Origin: Kiritimatiellales bacterium
Lineage (GTDB): Bacteria; Patescibacteriota; Gracilibacteria; Peribacterales; Peribacteraceae
NCBI GenBank assembly: GCA_021734665.1
Contig: JAIPIN010000005.1
Span: 1 to 39,868, forward strand
Reading direction: 5' to 3'
Length of the DNA stretch: 39,868 bases
The notes under the pieces are model-generated. The model saw only the letters and a list, made by a program, of their open reading frames with translations, ran no database searches and was not told the origin of the DNA. How positions within the stretch are numbered: position 1 is the stretch's first letter; every line of letters starts with the position of its first letter. Made by a program: the position numbers and the translations under genes. Shown here piece after piece: positions 39,667 through 39,868 of this stretch.

Positions 39667-39735
39667 AGGTGCTAGGAGATTAGGCACTAGGGGCTAGCAA
39701 TTAAGAACTATAATTCTATTCCCTAGCCCCAGTAT
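39667..39735. repeat. Word-repeat hairpin (CTAGG/GGGGCTAG words)
   Basis: The left side (GGTGCTAGGAGATTAGGCAC, TAGGGGCTAG) pairs through GGGGCTAG with CCCTAGCCCC at the right; AATTAAGAACTATAATTCT makes a second small inverted element inside. Related to 16658. Confidence 0.75.
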
Positions 39736-39769
39736 TTTCTAATCCAAGAATGAGCCTGTAGAAGAGTCT

Positions 39770-39868
39770 TTAAGAATCACAGGACGAGGAGAGTGTAGCA
39801 GAAGAATCCAGAGCAATCTTGAGAACCTGCAATCTTGCTTCTTGAAATTCTCTGGCAGCTTCATTCGG
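39770..39868 (-). CDS. Possible C-terminal end of a minus-strand gene
   Basis: An open frame of 32 codons enters from the window edge on the minus strand and ends in TAA at 39772-39770. It reads NEAAREFQEARLQVLKIALD, then SSATLSSSCDS. The helical, charged composition looks coding and the alternatives in other frames are less protein-like, but the piece is too short to identify. Confidence 0.4.
   Translation of the reverse strand, partial: PNEAAREFQEARLQVLKIALDSSATLSSSCDS

Noticed and set aside
1-39868. Reassigned UGA codon (Gly) as in Gracilibacteria
   Set aside because: Known proteins such as endonuclease III end correctly at TGA and no conserved gene is interrupted by in-frame TGA.

Overview
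The window looks like a stretch of a small, reduced bacterial genome, most likely from the Candidate Phyla Radiation (Patescibacteria) and possibly Peregrinibacteria-like. This is inferred from gene content, from very sparse Shine-Dalgarno sequences, and from the mixture of housekeeping genes with secreted or membrane proteins of unknown family. Genes read cleanly with TGA as a stop (nth, for example, ends in TGA), so the UGA-glycine code of Gracilibacteria/Absconditabacteria is not in use. The base composition is moderately AT-rich. No phage, transposase, CRISPR or rRNA is visible. One tRNA (Glu, CTC) is present.

Layout. 1-2.3 kb: the start of gatB (cut by the window edge, minus strand), a divergent ECF-type sigma factor, peptide deformylase and a DnaQ-type exonuclease. 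2.4-7.8 kb (plus strand): endonuclease III, a small unknown protein behind a consensus promoter, a thioredoxin-like lipoprotein with a DipZ-like thiol-disulfide protein, then thyA and folA separated by a four-helix-bundle (23S-IVS type) gene that sits between inverted repeats. 8-11.9 kb: a small HExxH protein, and a two-gene secretion operon on the minus strand: a lipoprotein resembling the soluble P1 domain of SecD, followed 6 nt later by a SecD that carries a parvulin prolyl isomerase domain. 12-15 kb: a sugar-nucleotidyltransferase, a polyprenyl-glycosylphosphotransferase remnant lacking its catalytic domain, and a secreted zinc-metallopeptidase-like protein. 15.1-20.2 kb: an RlmD/TrmA-family methyltransferase, a TMTC-like membrane glycosyltransferase with TPRs, tRNA-Glu, a PH-domain membrane protein and two unknown small proteins. 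20.2-25.7 kb: UvrC with an embedded GNAT-like domain, a cupin, a family 2 glycosyltransferase, ribosomal protein L25 and a DUF3048 protein. 25.8-29.7 kb: a two-gene amidoligase-type system (ATP-grasp, degenerate retropepsin-like and QEGLA/DUF1704 metallopeptidase domains in one chain, plus a PKD-like/7TM membrane protein). 29.8-39.9 kb: HPF, a three-gene cluster ending in a 1274-1281 residue membrane protein of unknown family, a PD-(D/E)XK/Fe-S nuclease, a divergent PAP2 protein, a ProRS without the editing insertion, a membrane-anchored histone H1-like protein and a secreted basic protein.

Three signals stand out. (1) Domain fusions to core machines: parvulin inside SecD, GNAT inside UvrC, and ATP-grasp with retropepsin-like and QEGLA domains. 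(2) Nearly every intergenic gap is filled by a hairpin whose two arms are made of short repeated words; the word differs by locus but falls into a few families, and some hairpins run into coding sequence. (3) A separate short palindrome (core CTTCGC...GCTTCGG) sits in frame inside at least three protein genes. Promoters, where visible, often place the start site on or next to the ATG, which suggests leaderless translation is common.
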